From NCBI GenBank assembly GCA_022495995.1, contig JAFEMH010000741.1, positions 558,001 to 622,000 on the forward strand: DNA of 64,000 bases. The letters are read 5' to 3'. The position numbers and the translations under genes are program-made. Shown piece by piece: positions 1-10,995 of the stretch. Below the pieces are notes generated by a model that saw only the letters and a program-made list of their open reading frames with translations, did not search any database and was not told where the DNA came from. Position 1 is the stretch's first letter. Each line of letters starts with the position of its first letter. The DNA comes from Adenophora triphylla var. japonica. Taxonomy: Eukaryota > Streptophyta > Magnoliopsida > Asterales > Campanulaceae.

Positions 1-545
1 GTAAATCTATGAGATAAAAGGTAGGAGCGAAACTCATTATACCACGCCCGTGGAGCTTGTTTTAAACCTTAAAGGGCTTTCATCAATTTACAAACAAAAG
101 ATGGATGAGATGGGTCAGAAAAACCTGAAGGTTGAACCATAATTACGCCTCAGTGAGAGAGCCCTGAAGGAAAGCATTATTAATATCAACTTGACGAAGA
201 GACCAATCTCGAACGACAGCAATAATGAGAATCGTTCGAATAGTAGCAGGTTTAACAACTGGATTGAACGTTTCTAAATAATCAATACCAGGACGTTGGT
301 GAAATCCCTTAGAAACAAGACGAGATTTATAGCGATCAACAGAACCATCATGTTTGTACTTTGTGCAAAATACCCACTTACAACCAACAAGATTTTGGGA
401 CAGAGAAGGTGAAACAAGATCCCTTGTTTTATTATGGAGAAGAGCATCAAATTCATGTTGCATGGTATTACGCCATATAGGACTTTTAAGAGCCTAGGCA
501 ACGGTAGATGGTTCGGCCGAGAGGTCAGAGAGAGAAGCTTGAAGG
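1..545 (-). pseudogene. copia reverse transcriptase N-terminal remnant
   Basis: The longest open stretch (463 to 143, 106 aa) reads GCKWVF, then [27 protein letters not shown] and the RT catalytic-region motif [10 protein letters not shown]. These are the hallmarks of the RVT_2 domain of copia polyproteins. Downstream, towards base 1, the frame continues with stops but still shows ALYGLKQAPRAWY-like residues. Upstream (545 to 463) lies the usual linker with the EP-rich and WR-M-HEFDAL residues. It is a broken fragment with no start of its own. Confidence 0.85.
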
Positions 546-588
546 TTTAATTTGATCACATGTTTGTGTATATTATTTTGTGATCGGG

Positions 589-1415
589 TCACAGGTTTGC
601 GCGGAATGGGAGGGGGGTGAGGGAGGGTAGGGAAGGTGATGGGAATGGGGTAGTGTTGGCGAAAGAAAGAAGATGTGTTGGGGAAATAGGGGCTGCTAAA
701 GAGGGCTCGACAGATAAAGGTGAGGCTAGCTCGGCAGTGGGGTGGTTTGGTTCGGCAATGGGTTGGTTGGGCTCAGTAAGGGGAGAAGCTGGAGGCGAAG
801 AAGTAAGAGGGTGGGTAGAGGCAACCGGTAAGGTGTGAGGAATATTAAGAAGTGGAAGAACAAAGGTACACCATTCATCACTGGTAGGGTAAGAAGAAGA
901 TTGAGATTGCGAGGCAAAGGGAAACTTGTCTTCGATAAACTTGACATGCCGGGAAGTATAGATTTTGTTTGAAGTAGGATCAAGGCAATAATATGTGCTT
1001 TGTGTGGCGGAGTAACCAACAAAGACACAAGTTGAAGAGCGGGATTCAAGTTTGTGAGACGTATATGGACGTAACCAAGGATAACACAAGTAACCAAAGC
1101 TACGTAATTTAAGGTAATTAGGGTGATGTTTTTTAAGAAGAAAGAAAGGTGAATGTAAGTTGAGGGTAGGTCTTGGCATGCGGTTTATGAGATAGCAAGC
1201 AGGTACAAAGGCGAGAGGCCAGTGAGATTTAGGCATAGAAGAGTGGGCGAGTAAGGAGAGTTAAGTCTCAAAAATATGACGATGACGACGCTCATAGTAT
1301 CCATTGTGTTCAGGAGTATGAGGAGGTGAGGTGAGGTGTTTAATACCATGGGAGGCGAGAAGAGGAAGAAGCCCAATATATTCCCCCCATTGTCACTATA
1401 GATTGTTCTAGTGGA
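589..1415 (-). pseudogene. copia integrase C-terminal remnant
   Basis: The 215-aa open stretch (1236 to 589) begins in the integrase core (SHWPLAFVPACYLINRMP), then shows FGYLCYPWLRPYTSHKLE and the C-terminal signature CVFVGYSATQSTYYCLD, followed by a serine/proline-rich linker typical of the integrase-RT junction. Further upstream (about 1410 to 1240) another frame shows IYSDNGG and H-GI-H-SPPHTPEHNG-type residues, the second catalytic Asp region. At least one frameshift lies near 1240. The N-terminal zinc-binding region is missing because the LINE joins here. Confidence 0.85.
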
Positions 1416-3058
1416 TCGGGGTATGCAATGTTTGTCTTTAAATTCCCCATCTCTTTCATCAAAGAGCTCCACCGTACTTTCAACAAATTCCTTTGGTTTG
1501 GGCTGGATAAAGACAAAGGCATTCACTGGGCATCCTGGTCCCATTTGAGTCTTCCAAAAAATATGGGAGGACTAGGAGTACGACATATGGGGGCTCTAAA
1601 CCAAGCTTGCCTAGCTAAAACTGCGTGGAGAATCCATACTCAAGCTCACACCCTGCTAGCAGTCTCTCGAAAAGGCCGATATTTTCCTTAAACTTCTTTT
1701 ATCCAGGCAAAAGCACCTGGACGTTCTTCCTGGGGTTGGAGAAGTCTTATATGGGGCAAAGTTTTGTTAGCTGAAAATTTGCTTTGGAGAGTATGCAACA
1801 GAAAAAATGTTAAGGCATTGACTGATTTATGGATTCCAACCACCCTCTTTATTATCCCCCCACAAATCTATCCACAAGCCTTCCAAACCTCCTTGTCTCT
1901 AACCTTATCCAACCAACCCTTAAAAAGTGGAAAACCCCTATAGTCAGAGTTTTGTACCCCCAGTTATAGCTGAAGATATTATCTCTACCCGCATCCCTAT
2001 GTCGGGCCATGATTTCCAAATCTGGAGACATACTTCCCACGGTAAATATACAGTTAAATCGGGTTACTTTAAATCACTCCAAGCCCCCAAAGATTCATCC
2101 TCTTTTTTCATAGCCTCCCCCTCCCCCACCCGAAACACAGTTTGGTCCACAATCTGGAGGCTTCCATTGGAACCAAAAATAAAAGATTTTTTTTGGAGAC
2201 TCCTTAGCAAAACCCTTCCTACTCAAAAAGCCTTTCATATTCAGAAATGTACCCAGGTGTTTGAATGCAACCGTTGTGAAATCACAGAGGAAACTGAAGC
2301 ATGCCTTTTCTTCCACTGTTGGGATCTAATAAAGTATGGTGGGACTCAAACCTCAACTTACCAAGCCTCTCCCTCCTAACTCCAGGTGCTTCCCTCAAAG
2401 ACTGGATTACTCCCTGGATTACAAAGAGTGACACTTTTGACGTTTGTCTGGGACTCCTTATTTTATGGGAAATTTGGTTCAACAGAAATGAGATTATTTT
2501 CAACCATGCTCAACCAGAAATAGACCTCATCCTCAACAAAGCCATTGCAAAATTACAAGAAATATGATACAGTTCCAAAAGCATAAATCAGATCACATCT
2601 CTAAATCCCCCTCAAAAGATTGCAACCCACTCTAGGAGTCTTGATTCTGCGAATGGAAAGACTCTAGAAGAATACCTCAAAAAATACGAAAGAAACTCAT
2701 CTCAAGTATAGATAACAGATGGAGTATAGAAGAAAGATCAATGATGGATAGGACTGGGTTGGGAACTATGGACCACAAACAAGGTAGGATAGCAATTGAA
2801 AGTGAATCAACCAAATCAACATCTAGTCTCCAATCAGAATGTCTTGCAATTCTCAAAGGTTTGGAATGGGCGATAGGTAAAGGTTTCCACAACATAACAA
2901 TTCTCACGGATGCTACTATTGCGTGCTCAAGTAGATAAAGCAATTGTTAAATTTGCTAATAACAATGCCCGCTAAGTTATGGGCATGTACTATCGTTTTA
3001 TTGGCCCTGAGCCAATATTTTTAAATAAAGGATACACCTGTGTTTAAAAAAAAAAAAA
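1416..3058 (+). mobile_element. 5'-truncated LINE (non-LTR retrotransposon) with poly-A tail
   Basis: Coding remnants of the C-terminal third of a plant LINE ORF2 run from about 1428 and end in an A-run (about 3043-3057) just after a short 3' UTR. 5' truncation plus a 3' poly-A is the normal outcome of target-primed reverse transcription. The left junction with the copia fragment is approximate. I did not find a convincing target-site duplication. Confidence 0.85.
1428..2937 (+). pseudogene. LINE reverse transcriptase C-terminus, zf-RVT and RNase H remnants
   Basis: Segment 1428-1691 reads FKFPISFIKELHRTFNKFLWFG and WASWSHLSLPKNMGGLGVRH, the classic end of a plant LINE RT. Segment 1927-2379 matches the zinc-binding RT-associated region: WRLPLEPKIKDFFWRLL, LPTQKAF, then CNRCEITEETEACLFFHC with paired Cys/His. 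Segment 2301-2567 continues in another frame with LGLLILWEIWFNRNEIIF. Segment 2741-2938 shows QSECLAILKGLEWA and ILTDA, part of an RNase H fold. Each change of segment is a frameshift, so this is a pseudogene. Confidence 0.85.
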
Positions 3059-3241
3059 TTGGAAAAGACAAGAAAGACGTAGAATGCAGCAAAAGTTGAA
3101 AAGATTACGGGTCCAATTAGCCGGCTAGACTACTTCCTACGAGTTGGACAAGATTGACATGGAAGCTGATTGGCCCTTAGTTGATTAGGACCGCTTTTGG
3201 CCTAATTTGTGAAGAATTTTTCAACACCTCTAGATAAAATA

Positions 3242-3474
3242 CTCCCTCCTCCCCAAAATATTTGTCTTATTTAATTTTTTTGTTTAATTTTTATTACAAA
3301 TTTATGAGTGATTAATCATGTTTATAAAATTCTAAAAGTTGTTGTTGATAATATTATTAATGGTGAATCAATAGATATTTTTAAAATTTCATGAACATAA
3401 TTAAATTGTCATATATTTGTGGTCAAAATTCAACAAAAAAGTCAAATGAGACAAACATTTTGAGACGGAAGGAG
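3242..3474. mobile_element. Stowaway-like MITE, 233 bp, TA duplication
   Basis: Left end CTCCCTCCTCCCCAAAATAT and right end GAGACGGAAGGAG are inverted copies in the Stowaway (Tc1/Mariner) style CTCCCTCCGTCCC. TA dinucleotides flank both ends (3240-3241 and 3475-3476). It is AT-rich with no coding capacity. Confidence 0.85.
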
Positions 3475-3479
3475 TATGA

Positions 3480-3970
3480 CTTACTTTTCTATCGTCACCC
3501 TATATTTTTGTCAATAAATTTTAGATTTTTACGAAATGTTTTCATTAAATTATTATTTTTCAAAATATTTTCACTGGACTTTCACAATTTACAAAATTTG
3601 CTCACTCCCTTAACATATCCTCTAAAATTCTAAAGAAATTTAGTAATGTAATTCAACGTGAATAATGTTCGTTAAGCTTTCAACCAACATGTTAACATTG
3701 TTGACTTGTATGATGAAGAATACAAATATTTTAAAATGTAAAATGTCATTATAACATAGTTTATAAGAAATATTATAAATTAATTCTCCCAAAAAATCAC
3801 TTATCCTATATCGTATTTAACAAAACTAGTCATATAATGTCGTGTGGCTAAATTTCATTAAATTTTAAGCGAATTTGTTGACGGAGTGAGCACATTTTGA
3901 AAAATGTAAGAGTTCAGTGAGAATATTTTGAAAAAAAATAGTTTAGTGATAAACATATAATTTTTGCCTA
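3480..3970. repeat. Foldback/MITE-like element with about 75-bp imperfect inverted arms
   Basis: The arm at about 3535-3612 (containing TTTTTCAAAATATTTTCACT and TTTGCTCACTCC) reappears inverted at about 3883-3960 (GGAGTGAGCACATTTTGAAA then AGTGAGAATATTTTGAAAAA). A central stretch of about 270 bp separates the arms. Exact ends and a target duplication could not be fixed. Confidence 0.6.
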
Positions 3971-4202
3971 TAAATAACTAAGTGGAATACTATTGTGTAA
4001 GCGTACGTACATGATTTTTTTAGTTGAGATTTTTATTTTATTAGTAATAGAGAAAATGTCACTTATGCTAATCAATTGACGTATAAATAGATTAACAAAT
4101 GTCATTATTAACAGGATTTGAGCTATTTAACTCTACTATTTATTTAAGCTAATGCCGAATAGGCACCAGAACTAAAGTTCATTGGTGTAAGCATACATGA
4201 TA

Positions 4203-4390
4203 CTCTCAATGTCCCATAAAGGTCAATTAAATTAAAATTTTGACTAACATTTCATAATCAGTTGCTTATTTTATGAAAATTCTAAAAAATCCTGAATAAT
4301 GTTTCAATTGTTGAAACAAGATAATCAAATTTTCAAAACTTTTTAGTCAAAAGTTCAATTTAGTTTAACAAATGGGTCATTTATTGAGAG
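4203..4390. mobile_element. Small MITE with CTCTCAAT termini
   Basis: It starts CTCTCAATGTCCCATAAAGG after a TA and ends ATGGGTCATTTATTGAGAG, the inverted complement of CTCTCAATAAATGACCCAT. Internal bases next to the ends (AATTTAGTT and AATTAAATT) also pair. It is AT-rich and non-coding. The right target duplication is not clean. Confidence 0.5.
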
Positions 4391-4477
4391 AATTATATTT
4401 TTTGTCCCTCAACTAGTTTAAGTTTTACATTTTTGTTCTTGAACTAATTTTAGCTGCTTAAGAATCATGATGATGTG

Positions 4478-5222
4478 TAGGGGTGGAAATGGTTTGGCTC
4501 AAACCGCGGTTTGGAGTCGAACCGAGTCAAACCGTGTGGTTTGGTTCGATTTTTAGACATAAGTGGTTTAGCTCAATTTGAGAAATCAACAAACCATGTG
4601 GTTCAGGTCAGCTTGGGGTTTCACACTCCTAAACCGAACCGAGCCAAACCGAGCCGAACCGTTTAAGACCGAACCGCGGTTTGAAACCGTGAAACCGAAC
4701 CGTGAAATCGAGCCGTGAACCGAACCATGAAATCGCAAAGTTATTCGATCATAACTCGTGGTCCTCTTTTGAAACGTTTGGTTGTTTACCTTCAACAACA
4801 GAAACTTGTTCTCTACTCTATGCTTTGAAATATCGAGTAAATCGACGTGCGATTTAATGAGTTTGGCGATGTCGAACCTCAAAGCTAGTACTCCCTCCTT
4901 CCAAAATGATCTTCCCATTTTTTTTGGTCTTTACTACGAATAAACATTAGTTTAGGTTGATTTAATTATTCTCACGTAAATGTAAAACTTGTTATCGATA
5001 GTACTATTGATGGTGTGTTAATTACGAGTTTTAAATTTACACTAGCATATTTAAATTAATCTATAATTATTTAGCTCAAAGTTGATTTAACGACAAAAGG
5101 GAGTATGTTTTTCGTAAGGCTCCATTTGTTTCGACGTCAAGATTGCATGGTAGATAAGGCTCCATTTGTTTAAATTAATATGCTTACAAGAGGAGGAGAA
5201 GTCAGGATTGCATGGTAGATAA
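4478..5222. mobile_element. Left arm of an interrupted hAT-like MITE
   Basis: The arm begins TAGGGGTGGAAATGG. The matching inverted end CCATTTCCACCCCTA lies at 37410-37424, 33 kb away. The flanking 8-mers are ATGATGTG (4470-4477) and ATAATGTG (37425-37432), 7 of 8 identical, the duplication size of hAT elements. Both arms contain AAACCGCGGTTT-like palindromic sequence (4500-4690; 37240-37390). The arm holds a Stowaway MITE and is cut by a Harbinger-like MITE at 5223. Confidence 0.7.
4891..5103. mobile_element. Stowaway-like MITE, 213 bp, TA duplication
   Basis: Left end CTCCCTCCTTCCAAAATGAT and right end CAAAAGGGAG are inverted; TA flanks both sides (4889-4890 and 5104-5105). It lies inside the left arm of the hAT-like MITE. 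Confidence 0.75.
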
Positions 5223-5806
<584 letters not shown>

Positions 5807-6258
5807 TGAACAGTATAAACCGAGATACGAACACGGGCTTGCTCGAATTGGACCCAAATGGACTGGGCTATAAACATAATCCAATACACAAGTATCAATG
5901 CAGTTATTAGGGCCGAGGTACCCTCTTCGTATGCCGAGGAGCATCTCCTCGGCCTTACATCGGTGATGGGCTCTTCATACTTGCCCCATCAGGTTCTGAT
6001 ACGCCACACGTGACGAGGAGAGAAAAGTTCTTACCTCGGCATATCATCATAAATGACGAGGAGACATAATCATTCACCCCGGCATATTCACATGTCGGCC
6101 AGTCATCAAATGACGAGGAAGCATAATCATGCATCTCGGCTTACTTGTCAATGCCGAGATAAGGAAATCATGCTCCTCGGCTTTCCGGCTAGCAGATCGT
6201 GCAATCCTATTCAAACAAGGATTCACCAGTTATGATCCAATCAGGATTGTAACCACCT
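5807..6258 (+). repeat. Tat-1 5' LTR, first part (U3)
   Basis: Matches 35898-36349 of the 3' LTR. In the first 215 bp I count about nine substitutions. It contains several degenerate copies of a CCTCGGCAT...ATGACGAGGAG inverted motif. It ends in CACCT at the insertion point of the inner element. Confidence 0.93.
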
Positions 6259-8395
6259 TGAAATTACCCGGAATTTCGCGCGGACGCGAAACGCGGTTGT
6301 CTTTCGCGGAGGGTTGGTGTTTGAGACCTCGCTTCTTGGGAAGGAATGAGGAGTCGCCACGCGGTTTTTGTATTTTGAGCCCAAACGTTGAGAAACGGCT
6401 TTAGTGAAAATGGTGTCGTTTTTATTGGTAGCAAAAACTTAGGAAAAGGCTTTTTGAGTACCAGAGATTGTTAGGCTCGGAGGTCACGTTACGTTTCGGG
6501 AAGAGTATTACGAGTCTTTCTACCTTTCTCAAAAATGTGTGCGTGTTTGTGTGTTTGCATTTTGAAATGGGGGGCTTGAATGACAAGCTTAATCTTGGTT
6601 TGAATGTCAAACGTTGATTAGGTGATCTTGTTTGAAAAGACGAGCGTTTGAATGACAAACGTCGGTTTTGAGTTTTGAAAGAGAGTTCGAAGGTCGAACT
6701 TCGGTTTTGAACCAGGCATGCCATTGTTAACGATTTTACGGGAAAAAACGTATTAAATGATTTTGAGTGTCAAATGGCGGCTTTTAAGTTTGAAGATGAG
6801 CGTTTGGATGTCAAACGTCATTTCGCGCGTTTTGAAAGAGAGTTCAAAGGTCGAACTCCGGTTTTGAACCGGGCATTACATTGTTAACGACTTTACGGGA
6901 AAAACGTATTAAATGATATGCAATCAACGAATCGGGTTGCGACTCAGACTTTGAAAAGTAAATACTATCACGATCCAAACGGGTCGGACTTTGTAAATGA
7001 CAGTATTTAAAGTGCGGTATCAACAGAATCAAACGATCCGGAATTGGAAAGTACGATCGACGAGCCAAAACGGCTCGGAGTTGTAAATGACGATCGACGA
7101 GCCAAACGACTCGGAATTGTAAAGTACGATCGGCAGCCAAATACTCGGAATTGTAAAGTACGATCGACGAGCCAAAACGGCTCGGAGTTGTAAAGTACGA
7201 TCGACGAGCCAAAACGGCTCGGAGTTGTAAGTACGATCGACGAGCCAAAACGGCTCGAGTTGTGTGCCGCATGAAAAAGTAAAGGACGTTCGACGGATCA
7301 AACAATCCGGGTAAATGACAGGAATTTAAATGACGATCGACGGATCAAACGATCCGGAATTGGTAAATGACATAAAAGTAAACGGAACGGGGTCGGAACG
7401 CTGTTTTAACCCGAGATTACTTCTCTTACGGAAAGAGAAGAGGATCAGGGACTAAAACGTATCGGACCCCGTTAGACGGTGACGTCTACATTTTGAGAGT
7501 GAGAGAGGGAGCTACCTATGGCTAGGGTCGGCTCCTTTGGCTCGGTGGGCGTATACGGGATACGGAAAGGTGTTTGAAAGGTGTTTCGAAAGTGTTTGGG
7601 CAGAGTATCCCCTTTTATTTGGTGCTTAGGAACCTAGGGATTTGGGCAGCGTTTCGACTTGTGTCGGTTTAGCTTGAGGATCAGAATCTACCGACGAGTA
7701 GCACGAGGGCCCCCGAAGAGTAGAGAATTCCGCCGACGAGTAGCACGAGGGCCCCCGAAGAGCGGAAGAGGAACTAGCGTTTTTTTGCTAGGGGAAGAGA
7801 GGGGAGAAAATTGTGTAGGAAAATATGAAGGAGGGGGGAGTATTTATAGGGTTAAAAATCATGGAGGAGGGGGGAAATACTTGGGGAGGAAGAAAATGGA
7901 GTGGAGAGGAAGAAATGTTGCTTAACCTGATGGGTTTCTGCCTTGCGGAAAGAGTCCAGCCGGACTATACCTGAGTTTGGGGATATTTTGGTCATTTGGC
8001 CTTGAGTTTGACACGTCTTGGACACGTATTTAAGATGCAGAAAGAGTCCGGCCGGACTGTACCTGAAATTGGCTATATTTCCTGATTGAACAAGTTACCT
8101 GCATAGATCTTTTTCTCGCGTTCGATTTGATATGTGGTGGGCCCAAAACGGAGTTCGTATGAGGGAGTTATGACCTCCGGAAGGTCGAGACGCTCGAAAA
8201 CGGGAAATCGAATCCCAGAAGACCCCGAAAAGTACGTTTTTCGGGGAAAACTGTACCTTTACGTGTGTTGAGTACACTTTGATGTCAGGATGCACAGGGA
8301 AGTCCCGGGATGTCTCGTTGACTCGAGAACGGGGAACTTAACGGGTTCCGGTTAACTTTTAACGGATTTTGACGATCCGGATTTGGGTACTTACA
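6259..8395 (-). repeat. 3' LTR of the inner element (2,137 bp, minus strand)
   Basis: TATAAATA box at 7848-7841 (minus). It contains a duplication of about 90 bp (6676-6765 and 6832-6920) with GTTCGAaggTCGAAC hairpins, GTTTGaatgaCAAAC hairpins, and the CGAGCC/GGCTCG hairpin cluster. Confidence 0.92.
7045..7350 (-). repeat. Hairpin cluster in the 3' LTR of the inner element
   Basis: About seven units of roughly 38 bp, each GATCGACGAGCC, AAAAC, GGCTCGG, then GTTGTAAAGTAC. Flanking units replace the stem by CGGATC/GATCCG while keeping pairing. The equivalent cluster in the other LTR (23330-23610) has a different unit number. Confidence 0.85.
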
Positions 8396-8420
8396 GTTAG
8401 CCCCTCGGCGACGTCACTTT
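8396..8420 (-). other. Polypurine-tract region of the inner element
   Basis: On the minus strand GTCGCCGAGGGGCTAAC directly precedes the 3' LTR (TGTAAGTACCC). Purine-rich core CGAGGGG, at the expected site for plus-strand priming. Confidence 0.5.
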
Positions 8421-8609
8421 CGAAGGAAGTGGGGTCGTCGAAAAAGATAAGGATCCAAATCGGGGGATGCCTTATGGAGAGACCTGGGCGGTCAAATGGC
8501 TGGACCCTTAGCAAAAGGATTCCTACGTATCCCGAGCGGGAATCAAGCCGATCGTAGTTCACGGGTGTGAGGGAAATTGGTAGGGGCCTCGACCTGTGGG
8601 GAATGATTA
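8421..8609. other. Non-repetitive spacer next to the 3' LTR of the inner element
   Basis: No credible ORF or tandem structure. It joins the polypurine-tract region to the first array. Confidence 0.5.
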
Positions 8610-9573
8610 GGAGGAGTTCCACCTGAGAGAGACTGTTTTGGAGGCGCCTAAACCTGAGGGAGACTATTTGAAGGCGTCTGAACCTAAATGGAGACTATTG
8701 TGAGGCGTCTGAACCTAAGTGAGACCATTGCGAGGCATCTGAGCCTGAATGGAGACTATTGTGAGGCCTCTGAACCTAAGTGAGACCATTGCGAGGCATC
8801 CGAACCTGAATTGAGACTATTGTGAGGCGTCTGAACCTAAGTGAGACCATTGCGAGGCATCTGAACCTGAATGGAGACTATTGAGGCGTCTGAACCTGAG
8901 TGAGACCATTGCGAGGCATCTGAACCTGAATGGAGACTATTGTGAGGCGTCTCGAACCTAAGTGAGACCATTGCGAGGCATCCGAACCCGAATGGAGACT
9001 ATCAGTGAGGCGTCTGAACCTAAGTGAGACCATTGCGAGGCATCTGAACCTGAATGGAGACTATTGTGAGGCGTCTGAACCTAAGTGAGACCATTGCGAG
9101 GCATCCGAACCTGAATTGAGACTATTATGAGCCGTCTGAACCTAAGTGAGACCATTGCGAGGCATCCGAACCTGAATGGAGATTATTGTGAGGCGTCTGA
9201 ACCTAAGTGAGACCATTGCGAGGCATCCGAACCTGAATGGAGACTATTGTGAGGCGTTTGAACCTAAGTGAGACCATTGCGAGTCATCCGAACCCGAATG
9301 GAGACTATTGTGAGGCATCTGAACCTAAGTGAGACCATTGCGAGGCATCCGAACCTGAATGGAGACTATTGTGAGGCGTCTGAACCTAAGTGAGACCATT
9401 GCGAGGCATCCGAACCTGAATGGAGACTATTGTGAGGCATCTGAACCTAAGTGAGACCATTGCGAAGCATCCGAACCTGAATGGAGACTATTGTGAGGCG
9501 TCTGACCCTAAGTGAGACCATTGCGAGGCATCCGAACCTGAATGGAGACTATTGTGAGGCGTCTGAACCTAAG
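8610..9573. repeat. Tandem array A, 61-bp dimeric unit, about 15 copies
   Basis: Alternating monomers of 30 bp (GAGGCGTCTGAACCTAAGTG...) and 31 bp (GAGGCATCYGAACCTGAATG...) form a 61-bp higher-order unit. Units are 90-98 percent alike with occasional 1-4 bp indels; the first two units (8610-8720) are more divergent. No long hairpin in the unit. Confidence 0.93.
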
Positions 9574-9589
9574 ATTTCTGAAACTTACG

Positions 9590-10245
9590 AGGGCGTGGTT
9601 GAACTTCACGAGGGAGATAAGTGAATCTCACGAGGGAGATGGGTGAATCTCATGAGGGAGATGGTTTGAATCTCACGAGGGAGATGGTTTGAATCTCACG
9701 AGGGAGATGGGCTGAATCTCACGAGGGAGATGGGCGAATCTCACGAGGGAGATGGGTGAATCTCACGAGGGAGATGGGTGAATCTCACGAGGGAGATGGG
9801 GTGAATCTCACGAGGGAGATGGGTGAATCTCACGAGGGAGATGGGTGAATCTCACGAGGGAGATGGGCTAAATCTCACGAGGGAGATGGGCTAAATCTCA
9901 CGAGGGAGATGGGCGAATCTCACGAGGGAGATGACTGAATCTCACGAGGGAGATGGTTTGAATCTCACGAGGGAGATGACTGAATCTCACAAGGGAGATG
10001 GGTGAATCTCACAAGGGAGATGGGTGAATCTCACGAGGGAGATGACTGAATCTCACGAGGGAGATGGTTTGAATCTCACAAGGGAGATGGGTGAATCTCA
10101 CGAGGGAGATGACTGAATCTCACGAGGGAGATGGGTGAATCTCACGAGGGAGATGGGTGAATTTCACGAGGGAGATGACTGAATCTCACGAGGGAGATGG
10201 TTTGAATCTCACGAGGGAGATGGGTGAATCTCACGATAGAGATGG
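9590..10245. repeat. Tandem array B, 22-bp unit, about 29 copies
   Basis: Unit AATCTCACGAGGGAGATGGG plus TG. Each unit holds a short hairpin ATCTC-acgagg-GAGAT. Variants change mainly the spacer (GGGTG, GGTTTG, GACTG). Confidence 0.93.
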
Positions 10246-10990
10246 TTTTGAAAGTCCCGGGTTCGACGGAAATGGTTTTGAAGGTTCCGAGTTCGACGGA
10301 AATGGTTTGAAGGTTCCGAGAAATTTCCGTCCCCGACGGAGTTTTCTTGATACATGGAGGGAGCGGGATCTCATGCTGGGGATTCGACGAAAATGGCGGT
10401 CGAAGAAGGATTGTTGTGCGGGCTTTCCTTGATTTACCGCTCGTCTTTTGCCTGCTGGGGATATGGTGTTCATGCTTACGATGATGGCCGAAGAGGGATT
10501 GAAGTTCCAACGACGGGGTTAGGAACGGAATGTGATCACGGGAGAGACTAACATATTGTTGGGGAATAGCGTCCATAATTCTAACAAGACCAGTTAAGAA
10601 CTGAGGGGATTGGTTGACATTCTAACAAGCAGTTAGGAACGGAAGTTGATTGACGTTCCTTAAAAGGATGGTCTTACGATCCCGTTGGGGAGGAATGTTC
10701 GGGCTTACGAAGATGGCCGAAGAGGGATTGTTATGCGGGCTTACCTTGATGGCCGCTGAAGTGGGATGGTCCGGCTTACGATAACTGCCGGAGAAGTGAC
10801 TCATTGTACGGGCTCACAAGGATTTCCGTGGAAATGAGATAGACGGGCTTACGATGACTGCCGGGGAGATGAACGTTCACTTGCTGGAGTGAAAAGGTAT
10901 TCGGACTTACGAGGATGGCCGAAGAGGGATTGTTATGTGGGCTTACCTTGATGGCCGCTGAAGTGGGATGGTCGGGCTTACGACTGGCGG
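10246..10990. repeat. Degenerate repeat region C
   Basis: Begins with copies of GAAGGTTCCGAGTTCGACGG (10260-10330) and continues with diverged units containing GGGCTTACGA, GATGGCCGAAGAGGGATTG and CCGGGGAGA. A 60-70 bp segment around AAGAGGGATTGTTATG...GATGGCCGCTGAAGTGGG recurs at 10709 and 10921. It looks like an eroded predecessor of array D. Confidence 0.65.
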
Positions 10991-10995
10991 CCGGG

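Larger units (their letters stand above)
1..1415 (-). mobile_element. Ty1/copia retrotransposon fragment, running off the left edge
   Basis: On the minus strand the order is integrase C-terminal half, linker, then reverse transcriptase N-terminus, which is the copia order (integrase before RT). Stops and frameshifts interrupt it throughout. No LTR is visible. It is cut at about 1415, where LINE sequence in the opposite orientation begins, and it continues past base 1. Confidence 0.85.

Noticed and set aside
4500..4700. AACCG-rich sequence resembling telomere-type repeats
   Set aside because: Palindromic AAACCGCGGTTT composition of a hAT-like MITE, not an ordered telomere repeat.
9590..10245. 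CRISPR-like look of the regular 22-bp repeats
   Set aside because: Repeats are directly abutting with no unique spacers, in a plant retroelement.
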